DNA of 64,000 bases. Origin: Sphingomonas sp. KR3-1 (GTDB lineage: Bacteria; Pseudomonadota; Alphaproteobacteria; Sphingomonadales; Sphingomonadaceae). The notes under the pieces were generated by a model that was not told the DNA's origin, ran no database searches, and saw only the letters and a list, made by a program, of their open reading frames with translations. Of the stretch, positions 47,517-55,602 are shown piece by piece (within the stretch, counting starts at the first letter, position 1; the number at the start of each line of letters is the position of its first letter). The DNA lies in contig NZ_JBDZDQ010000001.1 in NCBI RefSeq assembly GCF_040049295.1, positions 1,426,001 through 1,490,000 of the forward strand, given 5' to 3'. The translations under genes and the position numbers were made by a program.

Positions 47517-48749
47517 TCAGCTGGGCCGGAACATCCGTCCGCGCTCGGTCACTGCTACTACCACGAAAGCGATCAGCCCCATAAGCAGGAATCCGGCGTA
47601 GAGCGGCACGGTGGTGCCGTTAAAGGCCTGGCCGATCGCCGCGCCGATCAGCGCCGATCCCAGCGTGGTGACGAAGCCCTGCAGGCTCGAGGCGGTGCCG
47701 GAGATCTCGCCCATCCGCTCCATCGCCATCGCCGAGAAGTTCGAGGTGGAAAGGCCGACACAGCCCATCATCAGCGCCTGGAGCACGGTGAAGCTCCAGA
47801 TCGATTCGACCCCGGCCAGCGTCACGACCAGATGGATCGCGGCGAACAGGATCATGCCGCTCAGCGCCGTGTGCGAGATGCGGCGCATGCCGACCTTCAT
47901 CACCAGCCGCGAGTTGAGGAACGAGCCGAGGGCCATGGTCGAGGCGACGCAGGGGAACACCACCGCGAGCAGCTGCGGCGCGTGGAACACTTCGTCCATC
48001 ACCTGCTGCACCGAGCCGATGAAGCCGAACATCCCACCCGAGAGCAGCATGATGCCGATCGTATAGCCCACCGCCTGGCGGTCGCGCAGCATGAGCGCGT
48101 AATCGGCGAACAGCCGCGCGGGGCTGAGCGACAGCCGCCCCTCCTGCCCCAGCGTCTCGGGCATGCGCAGCCAGAACCAGGCCACCACCAGGCAGGCCAG
48201 CCCCGCCACGCCCCAGAAGATCAGCCGCCACGATCCGGCATAGAGGATCAGCTGGCCCAGGCTCGGCGCGACGATCGGCGCGGCCATGAACACGATGAAG
48301 GCCAGGCTCATCACCCGCGCCATCGCCCGCCCGGCGAAGCAATCGCGCACCAGCGCCACCGAGACGACGCGCGCGCCCGCCGCCGAGGCACCCATCGCCG
48401 CGCGGGCGATCAGCAGCAGCATGAAGCTGCCCGAAAGCGCCGCCACCGCGCTGGTCACCACATAGGAAGCGAGCGCGATCGCCAGCACCGGGCGCCGGCC
48501 ATAGCGGTCGGACAGCGGGCCATAAGCGAGCTGCGCGAAGGCGAAGCCGATCAGGAAGGCAGTGATCACATATTGGCGGTGATTGGGCGCGTCGACGCCC
48601 AGGCTCGCGCCGATCGCCGGCAGCGCGGGCAGCATCGAATCGATGCCGAGCGCGGTCAGCGCCATCATCGCCGCGACGAGGCTGACGAACTCGCCGAACG
48701 CGAGCGGCGCCTTGTTGGCGGCTTCGGCAGTGAGGTGCGGCTCTTCCAT
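47517..48749 (-). CDS. Bcr/CflA-family multidrug efflux transporter
   Basis: 410 residues with twelve membrane helices. Signature segments are TALGIDSMLPALPAIG, GFAFAQLAYGPLSDRYGRRPVL (MFS motif A) and VVSVALVRDCF, typical of the Bcr/CflA drug-resistance subfamily. It is a proton-driven exporter, with possible substrates bicyclomycin, sulfonamides or dipeptides. The ATG at 48749 is chosen; an upstream in-frame ATG at 48785 would add a cysteine-rich leader not seen in the family. Confidence 0.9.
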   Translation of the reverse strand: MEEPHLTAEAANKAPLAFGEFVSLVAAMMALTALGIDSMLPALPAIGASLGVDAPNHRQYVITAFLIGFAFAQLAYGPLSDRYGRRPVLAIALASYVVTSAVAALSGSFMLLLIARAAMGASAAGARVVSVALVRDCFAGRAMARVMSLAFIVFMAAPIVAPSLGQLILYAGSWRLIFWGVAGLACLVVAWFWLRMPETLGQEGRLSLSPARLFADYALMLRDRQAVGYTIGIMLLSGGMFGFIGSVQQVMDEVFHAPQLLAVVFPCVASTMALGSFLNSRLVMKVGMRRISHTALSGMILFAAIHLVVTLAGVESIWSFTVLQALMMGCVGLSTSNFSAMAMERMGEISGTASSLQGFVTTLGSALIGAAIGQAFNGTTVPLYAGFLLMGLIAFVVVAVTERGRMFRPS

Positions 48750-48854
48750 GGCCGCGCAAATGGCGCATCGCGGCGCCCGCGTCACCCCCTTGTTGCGCCC
48801 GATTCCGCCATCTGTTAGTGTATTGCAACGATAACACGCTCACGGAGATCGCCG

Positions 48855-49355
48855 ATGCGCCGCCTGCCGCTCCTCCTGCTTCCCCTCGCGCTCGCTGCCT
48901 GTGGCGGCAAGGGCACCTCGGTCACGATCAACGCGCATTCCGAGGATGGCGACAATTCCACCTTCGCGATGAACAACGGCACCGTCGCGATCAAGGGCGA
49001 CGGGTTCGAGGGCTCGTTCAAGGTGCCGCAGATCAAGATGACCGCCGAGAATTTCGACATGGACGGGGTCAAGCTCTATCCCGGCTCGACGATCACCAGC
49101 TTCAACATCGACGCGCAGGACCATCCCGGCAAGGCCAAGGACGAAGGCAAGGTGACCGCCGACTTCACCAGCCCCGCCGCGCTCGCCACCGTGCAGGGCT
49201 GGTTCCGCGACAAGCTCACCGCCAAGGGCTTCAAGTTCGCCGCGCAGGGCGACGGCTTCGCCGGCACCACCGCCGACGGCGAGACCTTCACCATCGGCCT
49301 GTCGGGCGATGGCGGCGCCAGGACCAAGGGCCGGATGGAGATCGTCGGCAGCTAG
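48855..49355 (+). CDS. Small lipoprotein of unknown function
   Basis: 166 residues. Lipobox LALAACGG at the N-terminus marks a lipoprotein. The body is beta-rich (FAMNNGTVAIKGDGFEGSF, MDGVKLYPGSTITSFNI), ending in FTIGLSGDGGARTKGRMEIVGS. No family is recognised. The gene is divergent from the Bcr/CflA transporter, and 106 bases separate them. Confidence 0.7.
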   Translation: MRRLPLLLLPLALAACGGKGTSVTINAHSEDGDNSTFAMNNGTVAIKGDGFEGSFKVPQIKMTAENFDMDGVKLYPGSTITSFNIDAQDHPGKAKDEGKVTADFTSPAALATVQGWFRDKLTAKGFKFAAQGDGFAGTTADGETFTIGLSGDGGARTKGRMEIVGS

Positions 49356-49450
49356 GGGCATCGCGGTTTGACCTGGCGCAATCCGCCGTGCCGGCGCACT
49401 TGTCGCGTCGGCACCGGCGGGTCTAACTGCGCGCCAAGGAGACTCGCATA

Positions 49451-50401
49451 ATGGCTACTATTCTCGACGAGGTGCCTCTCGTCTCGATGGCGGATCAGGC
49501 CGCCGACCCGGACGGCTTCGCGCAGGCGTTCGGCCAGTCCTTCCAGCGCTTCGGCTTCGCGATGGTCGCCGATCACGGCGTGCCGCAGGGGCTGATCGAC
49601 CGCGCCTGGGCGATGACCAAGGCATTCTTCGACCTGCCCGAGGACGAGAAGCGGCAATATCACATTCCCGGCGGCGGCGGCGCGCGCGGCCTGACGCCGT
49701 TCAAGACCGAGATCGCCAAGGGCGCCAAATATGTCGACCTGAAGGAATTCTGGCACGTCGGCCGCGAGCTGGCCAAGGGCCATCGCTTCGAGGCAGAGAT
49801 GGCGCCGAACATCTGGCCGAGCCGGCCCGAGGGCTTCAAGGAGACCTTCCTCGAGCTGTTCCAGGCGCTCGACGATGCCGGCGACCGGCTGCTCTCAGCG
49901 ATCGCGCGCTATCTGGGTCTTGCGCCCAACTGGTTCGACAAGGCGGTGCGCGACGGCAATTCGGTGCTCCGCCTGCTCCATTATCCGCCGGTTGCCGAAG
50001 ACGCGCCCGAAGTCCGTGCCGGCGCGCATGAGGACATCAACCTGATCACCCTGCTGCTCGGTGCCGAGGAAGCCGGGCTCGAGCTGCTCGATCGCGACGG
50101 CCGCTGGCTGCCGGTCAAGCCGCCCCAGGGCGCGATGGTGGTCAATGTCGGCGACATGCTGCAGCGGCTGACCAACCACGTCCTGCCCTCGACCACCCAC
50201 CGCGTCGTCAACCCGCCGGTCGAGCGCCGCGGCACCCCGCGCTACTCGATGCCCTTCTTCCTGCATCCGGCGCCCGACTTCCTGATCGAGACGCTGCCCG
50301 GCACGATCAGCGCCGAGCGGCCCAACCGCTATCCCACTCCGATCACCGCGCACGACTATCTGCACGAGCGGCTGGTCGAGATCGGGCTAATCAAGAAGTA
50401 A
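49451..50401 (+). CDS. 2-oxoglutarate/Fe(II)-dependent oxygenase (IPNS family)
   Basis: 316 residues. The iron facial triad is visible: H193 and D195 in AGAHEDINLITLL, and H250 in STTHRVVNP. The 2-oxoglutarate-binding R-x-S follows in RYSMPFF. The N-terminal non-heme dioxygenase segment FQRFGFAMVADHGVPQGLI is typical of the isopenicillin N synthase-like superfamily. The reaction is unknown. Transcription probably ends in the terminator within the repeat at 50416. Confidence 0.9.
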   Translation: MATILDEVPLVSMADQAADPDGFAQAFGQSFQRFGFAMVADHGVPQGLIDRAWAMTKAFFDLPEDEKRQYHIPGGGGARGLTPFKTEIAKGAKYVDLKEFWHVGRELAKGHRFEAEMAPNIWPSRPEGFKETFLELFQALDDAGDRLLSAIARYLGLAPNWFDKAVRDGNSVLRLLHYPPVAEDAPEVRAGAHEDINLITLLLGAEEAGLELLDRDGRWLPVKPPQGAMVVNVGDMLQRLTNHVLPSTTHRVVNPPVERRGTPRYSMPFFLHPAPDFLIETLPGTISAERPNRYPTPITAHDYLHERLVEIGLIKK

Positions 50402-50415
50402 CAAGCAAAACTTGC

Positions 50416-50553
50416 TTCCCCTCCTTGAAAGGGAGGGGCTAGGGGTGGGTCAGCGGCGGACGGGCTCGATGCCCGGCCGTCGCTTTCTTGTCAGGCGTAA
50501 GCTCGCTTCGCTCGCAACCCACCCCCGACCCCTCCCTTGCAGGGAGGGGAGTG
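50416..50553. repeat. Palindromic terminator-bearing repeat element, copy 2
   Basis: The layout matches 3967-4102: CCCCTCCTTGAAAGGGAGGGG on the left, a hairpin GCGGCGGACGGGC-TCGAT-GCCCGGCCGTCGC with a short T-run (50452-50488), and CGCTCGCAACCCACCCCCGA then CCCTCCCTTGCAGGGAGGGG on the right. It separates the dioxygenase and hom genes and provides the terminator. Confidence 0.75.
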
Positions 50554-50562
50554 AGAAATAAG

Positions 50563-51855
50563 ATGACCGAACCGCTTCGTATCGCACTTGCAGGCCTTGG
50601 CACCGTCGGCGCGGGCGTCATTCGCCTGATCGACGCGAATGGCGAACTGATCGCCCGCCGCGCCGGCCGGCCGATCGAAGTGGTCGCGGTCTCGGCACGC
50701 GACCGGGCCAAGGATCGCGGCGTCGACATCACCCGCTTCGACTGGGTCGACGACACCGCCGCGCTCGCGCATCACCCCCGGGCCGATGTCGTCGTCGAGC
50801 TGGTCGGCGGATCGGACGGCCCCGCCCTCGCGCTCGCCCGCAGCGCGCTGGCCGGCGGCAAGAGCTTCGTCACCGCCAACAAGGCGATGATCGCACATCA
50901 CGGGCTCGAGCTCGCCAAGGCCGCCGAGGATGCGAACCTCGCGCTCAAGTTCGAAGCGGCGGTCGCCGGCGGCGTCCCCGTCATCAAGGGCCTGCGCGAA
51001 GGCGCCGCGGCGAACGAGATCGCCCGCGTCTACGGCATCCTCAACGGCACCTGCAATTTCATCCTGTCGAAGATGGAAGCCGAGGGCCGCGACTTCGCCG
51101 ACATCCTCGCCGAAGCGCAGCGCCTGGGCTATGCCGAAGCCGATCCCAGCTTCGACATCGACGGCGTCGACGCCGCGCACAAGCTCTCGATCCTCGCCAG
51201 CCTCGCCTTCGGCACCCAGCCGGCGTTCGACCAGGTCGCGGTCGCCGGCGTGCGCCACGTCCTTGCCGCCGACATCGCCGAGGCCGCCGCGCTCGGCTAC
51301 CGCATCCGCCTGCTCGGCCTGGCCGAGGCGAACGGGCACGGGCTGTTCCAGCGCGTCCACCCGCATCTCGTGCCGCTGAGCCATCCGCTCGCGCATGTCA
51401 CCGGCTCGACCAACGCCGTCGTCGCCGAAGGCAATTTCGTCGGGCGGCTGCTGTTCCAGGGCGCCGGCGCCGGCGACGGCCCGACTGCGTCCGCCGTGGT
51501 CGCCGACCTGATCGACATCGCCCGCGGCGAATTCGGCCCGCCCTACGCGATGCCCGCCGCCGCGCTCGCAGCACCCGGCGCGGCCGATGCGGGCGAACGC
51601 ACCGGCCGCGCCTATGTGCGCTTCACCGTGGCCGACAAGGTGGGCGTGCTCGCCGAGATTGCCGCGGCGATGCGCGATGCCGGCGTCTCGATCGAGAGCC
51701 TGATGCAGCGCGGCGCCAATCCGGACGGCAATGTGCTGGTCGCGATCGTCACGCACGAGGGCCCGGAGCGCGCCGTCGCCCAGGCGCTCGCGCAGCTCCG
51801 CGGCTCGGCCAGCCTGATCGGCGAGCCGATGTGGATGCACATCCTGGCGGGTTAA
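50563..51855 (+). CDS. hom: Homoserine dehydrogenase
   Basis: 430 residues. The N-terminal nucleotide-binding motif is LAGLGTVGAGVIRLI. The catalytic region includes FEAAVAGGVPVIKGLREG and YGILNGTCNFILSKM (the ILNGTxNFIL signature), then DPSFDIDGVDAAHKL. The C-terminal ACT domain (YVRFTVADKVGVLAEIAAAM) allows feedback by threonine. It reduces aspartate semialdehyde to homoserine for Met/Thr/Ile synthesis. The ATG at 50563 lies right after the repeat element. Its TAA overlaps the stop of the convergent small gene. Confidence 0.96.
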   Translation: MTEPLRIALAGLGTVGAGVIRLIDANGELIARRAGRPIEVVAVSARDRAKDRGVDITRFDWVDDTAALAHHPRADVVVELVGGSDGPALALARSALAGGKSFVTANKAMIAHHGLELAKAAEDANLALKFEAAVAGGVPVIKGLREGAAANEIARVYGILNGTCNFILSKMEAEGRDFADILAEAQRLGYAEADPSFDIDGVDAAHKLSILASLAFGTQPAFDQVAVAGVRHVLAADIAEAAALGYRIRLLGLAEANGHGLFQRVHPHLVPLSHPLAHVTGSTNAVVAEGNFVGRLLFQGAGAGDGPTASAVVADLIDIARGEFGPPYAMPAAALAAPGAADAGERTGRAYVRFTVADKVGVLAEIAAAMRDAGVSIESLMQRGANPDGNVLVAIVTHEGPERAVAQALAQLRGSASLIGEPMWMHILAG

Positions 51856-52154
51856 TTGTCGCCCAGGCTGGTCTTCAGCACCTGGCGGCCGTCGCGCGGG
51901 CACCAGGGCGCGCCGGTGGTGCCGCAGGCCATGCCGGTGCTCTTCACCGCATCGACCTTGGCATCGACCACCTCGGTGCTCGGCAGCGGCAGGCGGTAGC
52001 GCTGGCCGGGATCGACCGCGACGATCGGGATCTTCACCTGCGGCGCCGCGCGCGCCGGAATCCGGGTGACGCGCACCGTCCGCGCCTTGTAGCGCCGCTG
52101 TTGCGGCTGGACGGCGGGAAGCGCGTGGGACATCGCAAGCGCGAGCAGCAGCAT
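51852..52154 (-). CDS. Small secreted protein of unknown function
   Basis: 100 residues. A short signal sequence (MLLLALAMSHALPAVQ) precedes a basic region (RYKARTVRVTRIPAR) and an ending with two cysteines (GMACGTTGAPWCPRDGRQVL) that probably form a disulfide. No family is recognised; it resembles in style the neighbouring 52226-52576 protein (Cys pairs, a YR-P-LP segment). The stop codon overlaps that of hom. Confidence 0.55.
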   Translation of the reverse strand: MLLLALAMSHALPAVQPQQRRYKARTVRVTRIPARAAPQVKIPIVAVDPGQRYRLPLPSTEVVDAKVDAVKSTGMACGTTGAPWCPRDGRQVLKTSLGDN

Positions 52155-52225
52155 GGGGCTCTCCGAATAACAGGTTCGCCGCACTCAACGCACGGTTTAC
52201 CGCCTTGGCTCCCAAGCATCTGAAA

Positions 52226-52576
52226 TCAGGGCGCGAGCTCGCGCCGCACATAATGGACGCCGCCCGCATTGGCGCGCACGCTGACCCCCGCCGATCCGCA
52301 GCGGACCATGAACGCACCCTCGCCGCAGGGGGCGTGGCCGTCATTCGAGGCGAAGAACCGGTCGAGTTGGTCATCGGAATTGTCGCTCGAGCCATGCTCG
52401 ACCAGCGGCACGCGATATTTGTCCGCCTCGCGCCGCGCGCAGACCGTGATCTCGTTCTCGTCGCGTGCGCGCACGCAGCTCGGGTTCGCCGCCCAGCGCG
52501 CGCGATGCATCTCCAGCACCTGGGCGGGAGTCATTTCAGGGTGATCCTGGGCAAGCAGCAGCACAGCGAACAGCAT
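52226..52576 (-). CDS. Small secreted protein of unknown function
   Basis: 116 residues. A short hydrophobic start (MLFAVLLLAQ) is followed by ANPSCVRARDENEITVCARREADKYRVPLVEHG, a motif seen in many small sphingomonad exported proteins (from memory), and a second cysteine pair (GHAPCGEGAFMVRCGSAG). Four cysteines suggest two disulfides. Function unknown. It runs leftward toward the 51852 gene with 71 bases between. Confidence 0.6.
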   Translation of the reverse strand: MLFAVLLLAQDHPEMTPAQVLEMHRARWAANPSCVRARDENEITVCARREADKYRVPLVEHGSSDNSDDQLDRFFASNDGHAPCGEGAFMVRCGSAGVSVRANAGGVHYVRRELAP

Positions 52577-52728
52577 CGCACCTCCTCCGCCCCCGGAGGC
52601 GCATCGCTAGCGAAACGATGTGGCCGAATTGCGGGCGGATCGGCCTGACAACGTTAGCGGCATCGACAATGCGGCCGCCCCTGCCTAATCGCCGGCCCAA
52701 GTCCACTCACCCGGGGGTTCCCTTTCGC

Positions 52729-53694
52729 ATGACTCAGCCCAGCCACGCACTCGATCGCGTCCTCGTCCTCGAAATGGTGCGCGTGACCGAGGCGGCGGCG
52801 ATCGCGGCCTCCACCCTCACCGGCCGCGGCGACGAGAAGGCCGCCGATGCCGCCGCGGTCGAGGCGATGCGCGATGCGCTCAACAAGCTCTATCTCGACG
52901 GCACCGTGGTGATCGGCGAGGGCGAGCGCGACGAGGCGCCGATGCTGTTCATCGGCGAAAAGGTCGGCGCGGCGCAGGGCAAGGGCCCGGCGATCGACAT
53001 CGCGCTCGATCCGCTCGAGGGCACCACGATCTGCGCCAAGGCCGGGCCGAATGCGCTGGCAGTGCTCGCCGTGGCCGAAAAGGGCGGGCTGCTCAATGCG
53101 CCCGACGTCTATATGGACAAGATCGCGGTCGGCCCGGGCTATCCCGAAGGCGTGATCGACCTCGCCAAGTCCCCGACCGAGAACGTCAAGGCGATCGCCG
53201 CCGCCAAGGGCGTGCAGCCGAACGAGATCATTGCCTGCGTGCTCGATCGCCCGCGCCACGAGAAGCTGATCGCCGAGCTGCGCGATCTCGGCTGCGGCGT
53301 GGTGCTGATCGGCGACGGCGACGTCGCCGGCGTGATCGCCACCACCAATCCCGAGACGACGATCGACGTCTATATGGGCCAGGGCGGCGCCCCCGAGGGT
53401 GTGCTCGCCTGTGCGGCGCTGCGCTGCGTCGGCGGCCAGTTCAAGGGCCGGCTGGTCTTTCGCAACGACGACGAGCGCCAGCGCGCGCGGAAGTGGGGCA
53501 TCGAGGATCTCGACAAGATCTACGACCTGACCGAGCTGGCCAAGGGCGACTGCATCTTCGCCGCCACCGGCGTGACCGACGGTTCGCTGCTCGAAGGCGT
53601 CAAGCGCTTCGCCACCAAGATGACCACCGAAAGCGTCGTGATGCGCGCGCATTCGGGCACGGTGCGCTGGGTGAAGGGCGAGCATCGGCTGTAA
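52729..53694 (+). CDS. glpX: Fructose-1,6-bisphosphatase class II
   Basis: 321 residues covering the GlpX family. Key motifs are VIGEGERDEAPMLFIGE, the metal/phosphatase site DIALDPLEGTTICAKAG, ECVLDRP-type segment IACVLDRPRHEKLI, and LIGDGDVAGVIAT. It dephosphorylates fructose-1,6-bisphosphate for gluconeogenesis. The ATG at 52729 gives the family start (LDRVLVLEMVRVTEAAA). It follows hom on the same strand, with two small minus-strand genes between. Confidence 0.96.
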   Translation: MTQPSHALDRVLVLEMVRVTEAAAIAASTLTGRGDEKAADAAAVEAMRDALNKLYLDGTVVIGEGERDEAPMLFIGEKVGAAQGKGPAIDIALDPLEGTTICAKAGPNALAVLAVAEKGGLLNAPDVYMDKIAVGPGYPEGVIDLAKSPTENVKAIAAAKGVQPNEIIACVLDRPRHEKLIAELRDLGCGVVLIGDGDVAGVIATTNPETTIDVYMGQGGAPEGVLACAALRCVGGQFKGRLVFRNDDERQRARKWGIEDLDKIYDLTELAKGDCIFAATGVTDGSLLEGVKRFATKMTTESVVMRAHSGTVRWVKGEHRL

Positions 53695-53811
53695 GGCGCA
53701 CGCATCGGCACTGCCCGCTCCCCTGCGAAGCGGGGGCCCAGGGTCACGAGCGGGACGGCAGGGAAACCCCGGCCCCGGCCCGCCCCCCGGCTTCCGCCGG
53801 GGGACAGGCGC

Positions 53812-54008
53812 TTGCAATGTAGGATTTCGTCTGGTTCCCTCCCCCGGCCGGAAGCCTTTTCGGCCGCTCTTTGGCTCGTAGGAAATATAGGACGCGTCCA
53901 GATCGGCGCCCCGGCAGCAAAGTTGCAAAAGTCCCGGCCCGGCAGGGCTTTGGCTGTCGCGGCTTTCGTGACTTTCCAGGGATTCGCCCGGGTGCCGTGT
54001 AGGAAGCG
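53812..54008. ncRNA. Candidate structured RNA or repeat, copy B
   Basis: Starts TTGCAATGTAGGATTTCG and continues TGGTTCCCTC, then a hairpin CGGCCG-GAAGCCTTTT-CGGCCG and CTCTTT, matching copy A at 30646 with compensatory arm changes. The 3' half contains TGTCGCGGCTTTCGTGAC (53955 on), whose complement recurs at 63825-63845. Bases 53700-53811 upstream hold only GC-rich hairpins (for example GGGGGC and CCCCCCGGCTTCCGCCGGGGG). No gene lies in 53695-54008. Confidence 0.5.
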
Positions 54009-54761
54009 CTAGGCGGCGGCAACCAGTCCGTTTGCGGCGGCGAAGGGCAGCCAGCCGGCGATGCGCGGCTCGTGCGGCACGGCCCGCGCAGGGTCGTCGG
54101 GCAGCATCACCAGCCAGTCATAGTGCCAGGGCTCGAGCGGATGGCAGGCGACGCGGTACCCCGCCCGCGCCACGGCGAGCAGCATCGCCTCGCCGCGCGG
54201 CGGCAGCGGCGCGCCGCTCGCCAGCATCTCGGAAAAGTCGAAGGGCAGCGCCAGCAGCCGCACGCTGTCCGGCCGCCACCAGCGTTTGGCCTCGGCCAGC
54301 GCGAGCAGCTCGGCGATCGCCGGGTCGATCCCCGGCCAGGCCGCCTCGCGCCGCTCGATCCCCTGCGCCCGGTGCACTTCCGCCTTGGCCCGCTCGATCC
54401 GCGCCAGCGCGGCGGGGATCGCGCCGACATCCTGCGGCCCGCCCGGCGGCCGGGCGCCGTCCAGCCAGTCGGCGAAGCCGGCGCCGAAGTCGTAGAGCGT
54501 GTAGCTGCGCGAAGGATGCGCGGCGATATAGCCCTTGGCGAACAGCGTGAACGCGGTCGGGCCGGCAAGGGCTGCGAGCAGCGGATATTCGCTCTCCAGG
54601 CACTCGATCAGCCGCTGGCGATAGCTGCGCGCATAGATGTCGACCCGGTCCTCGGCGGTCAGCCGATTGTCGCCGCGGACATGCGCACGGGCATCGGCAC
54701 CCGACGCCGCCAGGATCGCCGCCTGCATCCACGCCTGCAATTCGGAGAGGTCAGGCGGCAA
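54009..54761 (-). CDS. DUF2063 protein, MNIO partner (BufC/HvfC type)
   Basis: 250 residues. The N-terminal helical DNA-binding-like DUF2063 region (LSELQAWMQAAILA, VDIYARSYRQRLIECLESEYPLLAALAG, FAKGYIAAHPSRSYTLYDFGAGFADWL) is followed by a C-terminal winged domain (CHPLEPWHYDWLVML). These proteins pair with DUF692 enzymes and are thought to present the substrate peptide. The start is a TTG at 54761 with AAGGG upstream, overlapping the DUF692 stop by 11 bases. It is the third gene of the operon. Confidence 0.85.
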   Translation of the reverse strand: MPPDLSELQAWMQAAILAASGADARAHVRGDNRLTAEDRVDIYARSYRQRLIECLESEYPLLAALAGPTAFTLFAKGYIAAHPSRSYTLYDFGAGFADWLDGARPPGGPQDVGAIPAALARIERAKAEVHRAQGIERREAAWPGIDPAIAELLALAEAKRWWRPDSVRLLALPFDFSEMLASGAPLPPRGEAMLLAVARAGYRVACHPLEPWHYDWLVMLPDDPARAVPHEPRIAGWLPFAAANGLVAAA

Positions 54762-55602
54762 GCGGCAGCCCTTCGCGCACGCGCCGCGCCTTGGCCAGCT
54801 CGGCGGCAACCACCTCGAAGGCGGGCACCTTGGCGTCCCATTCGACCATCGTCGCCACCGGCCCGCAGCGCTCCCACAGCCGGGCGTAGAGCGGCCAGAC
54901 CGCATCGGGCACCGGCGCGTCGTGCGTGTCGATCAGGTGGGTGCCATGGTCGCTCGGCCCCGCCAGATGCACCTGCACGACATGCTCGGCAGGGACCGCG
55001 TCGATATAGTCCAGCGGATCGAGCGCGTGGTTGAAGCTGGAGACATGGACATTGTTGACGTCGAGCAGCAGCCCGCAGCCGGTCGCCTCGCACAGCCGGG
55101 CGAGAAACTCGGCCTCGGGCATCTGGCTGGTGCGGAATTCGAGATAGGTGCTCGGGTTCTCGACGATCAGCGGCCGGCCGAGGAAATCCTGCACCGCGCG
55201 CACCCGGTCCGCGACATGATCCAGCGCCGCCTCGGTCAGCGGCATCGGCAGCAGGTCGTGGCTGTTCACCCCCTGCACCCCGGTCCAGCAGAGATGGTCG
55301 GAGATCCACAGGGGCCGGAAGCGCTCGGCCAGGTCCCTGAGCTTGCCGAGATAGGCCAGGTCGAGCGGCGCGGTGCTGCCGATCGACAGCGACACGCCGT
55401 GCAGCACCACCGGCCGGTGCGCCGCGACATGCTCGAACACGGCAAGGCCATAGCCCTGGTTGTCGAGCAGGTTCTCGGTGATCGCCTCGAACCAGTCGAC
55501 GCCCCACAGGCTCGGGGGCGTCGACATCAAATGCGGGAAATGCTCCTCGCGCAGCCCCAGCCCGTCGCCGGGATTGGGCAGGCCGAGCCGGGGGGCCGTC
55601 AT
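54751..55602 (-). CDS. DUF692 multinuclear iron oxidative enzyme (MNIO)
   Basis: 283 residues with a TIM-barrel order and the conserved iron-ligand segments of DUF692: VLHGVSLSIG, WISDHLCWTG, VENPSTYLEF, LLLDVNNVHVSSFNHALD, VVQVHLAGPSDHG, IDTHDAPV and MVEWDAKVP. MNIOs oxidatively remodel residues, usually cysteines, in ribosomally made peptides (methanobactin MbnB, TglH, bufferin BufB). The ATG shares a base with the stop of the preceding ferritin-like gene (TGATG), so the substrate and enzyme are translated together. That neighbour, with its cysteine-rich tail, is the probable substrate. Confidence 0.92.
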   Translation of the reverse strand: MTAPRLGLPNPGDGLGLREEHFPHLMSTPPSLWGVDWFEAITENLLDNQGYGLAVFEHVAAHRPVVLHGVSLSIGSTAPLDLAYLGKLRDLAERFRPLWISDHLCWTGVQGVNSHDLLPMPLTEAALDHVADRVRAVQDFLGRPLIVENPSTYLEFRTSQMPEAEFLARLCEATGCGLLLDVNNVHVSSFNHALDPLDYIDAVPAEHVVQVHLAGPSDHGTHLIDTHDAPVPDAVWPLYARLWERCGPVATMVEWDAKVPAFEVVAAELAKARRVREGLPLAA

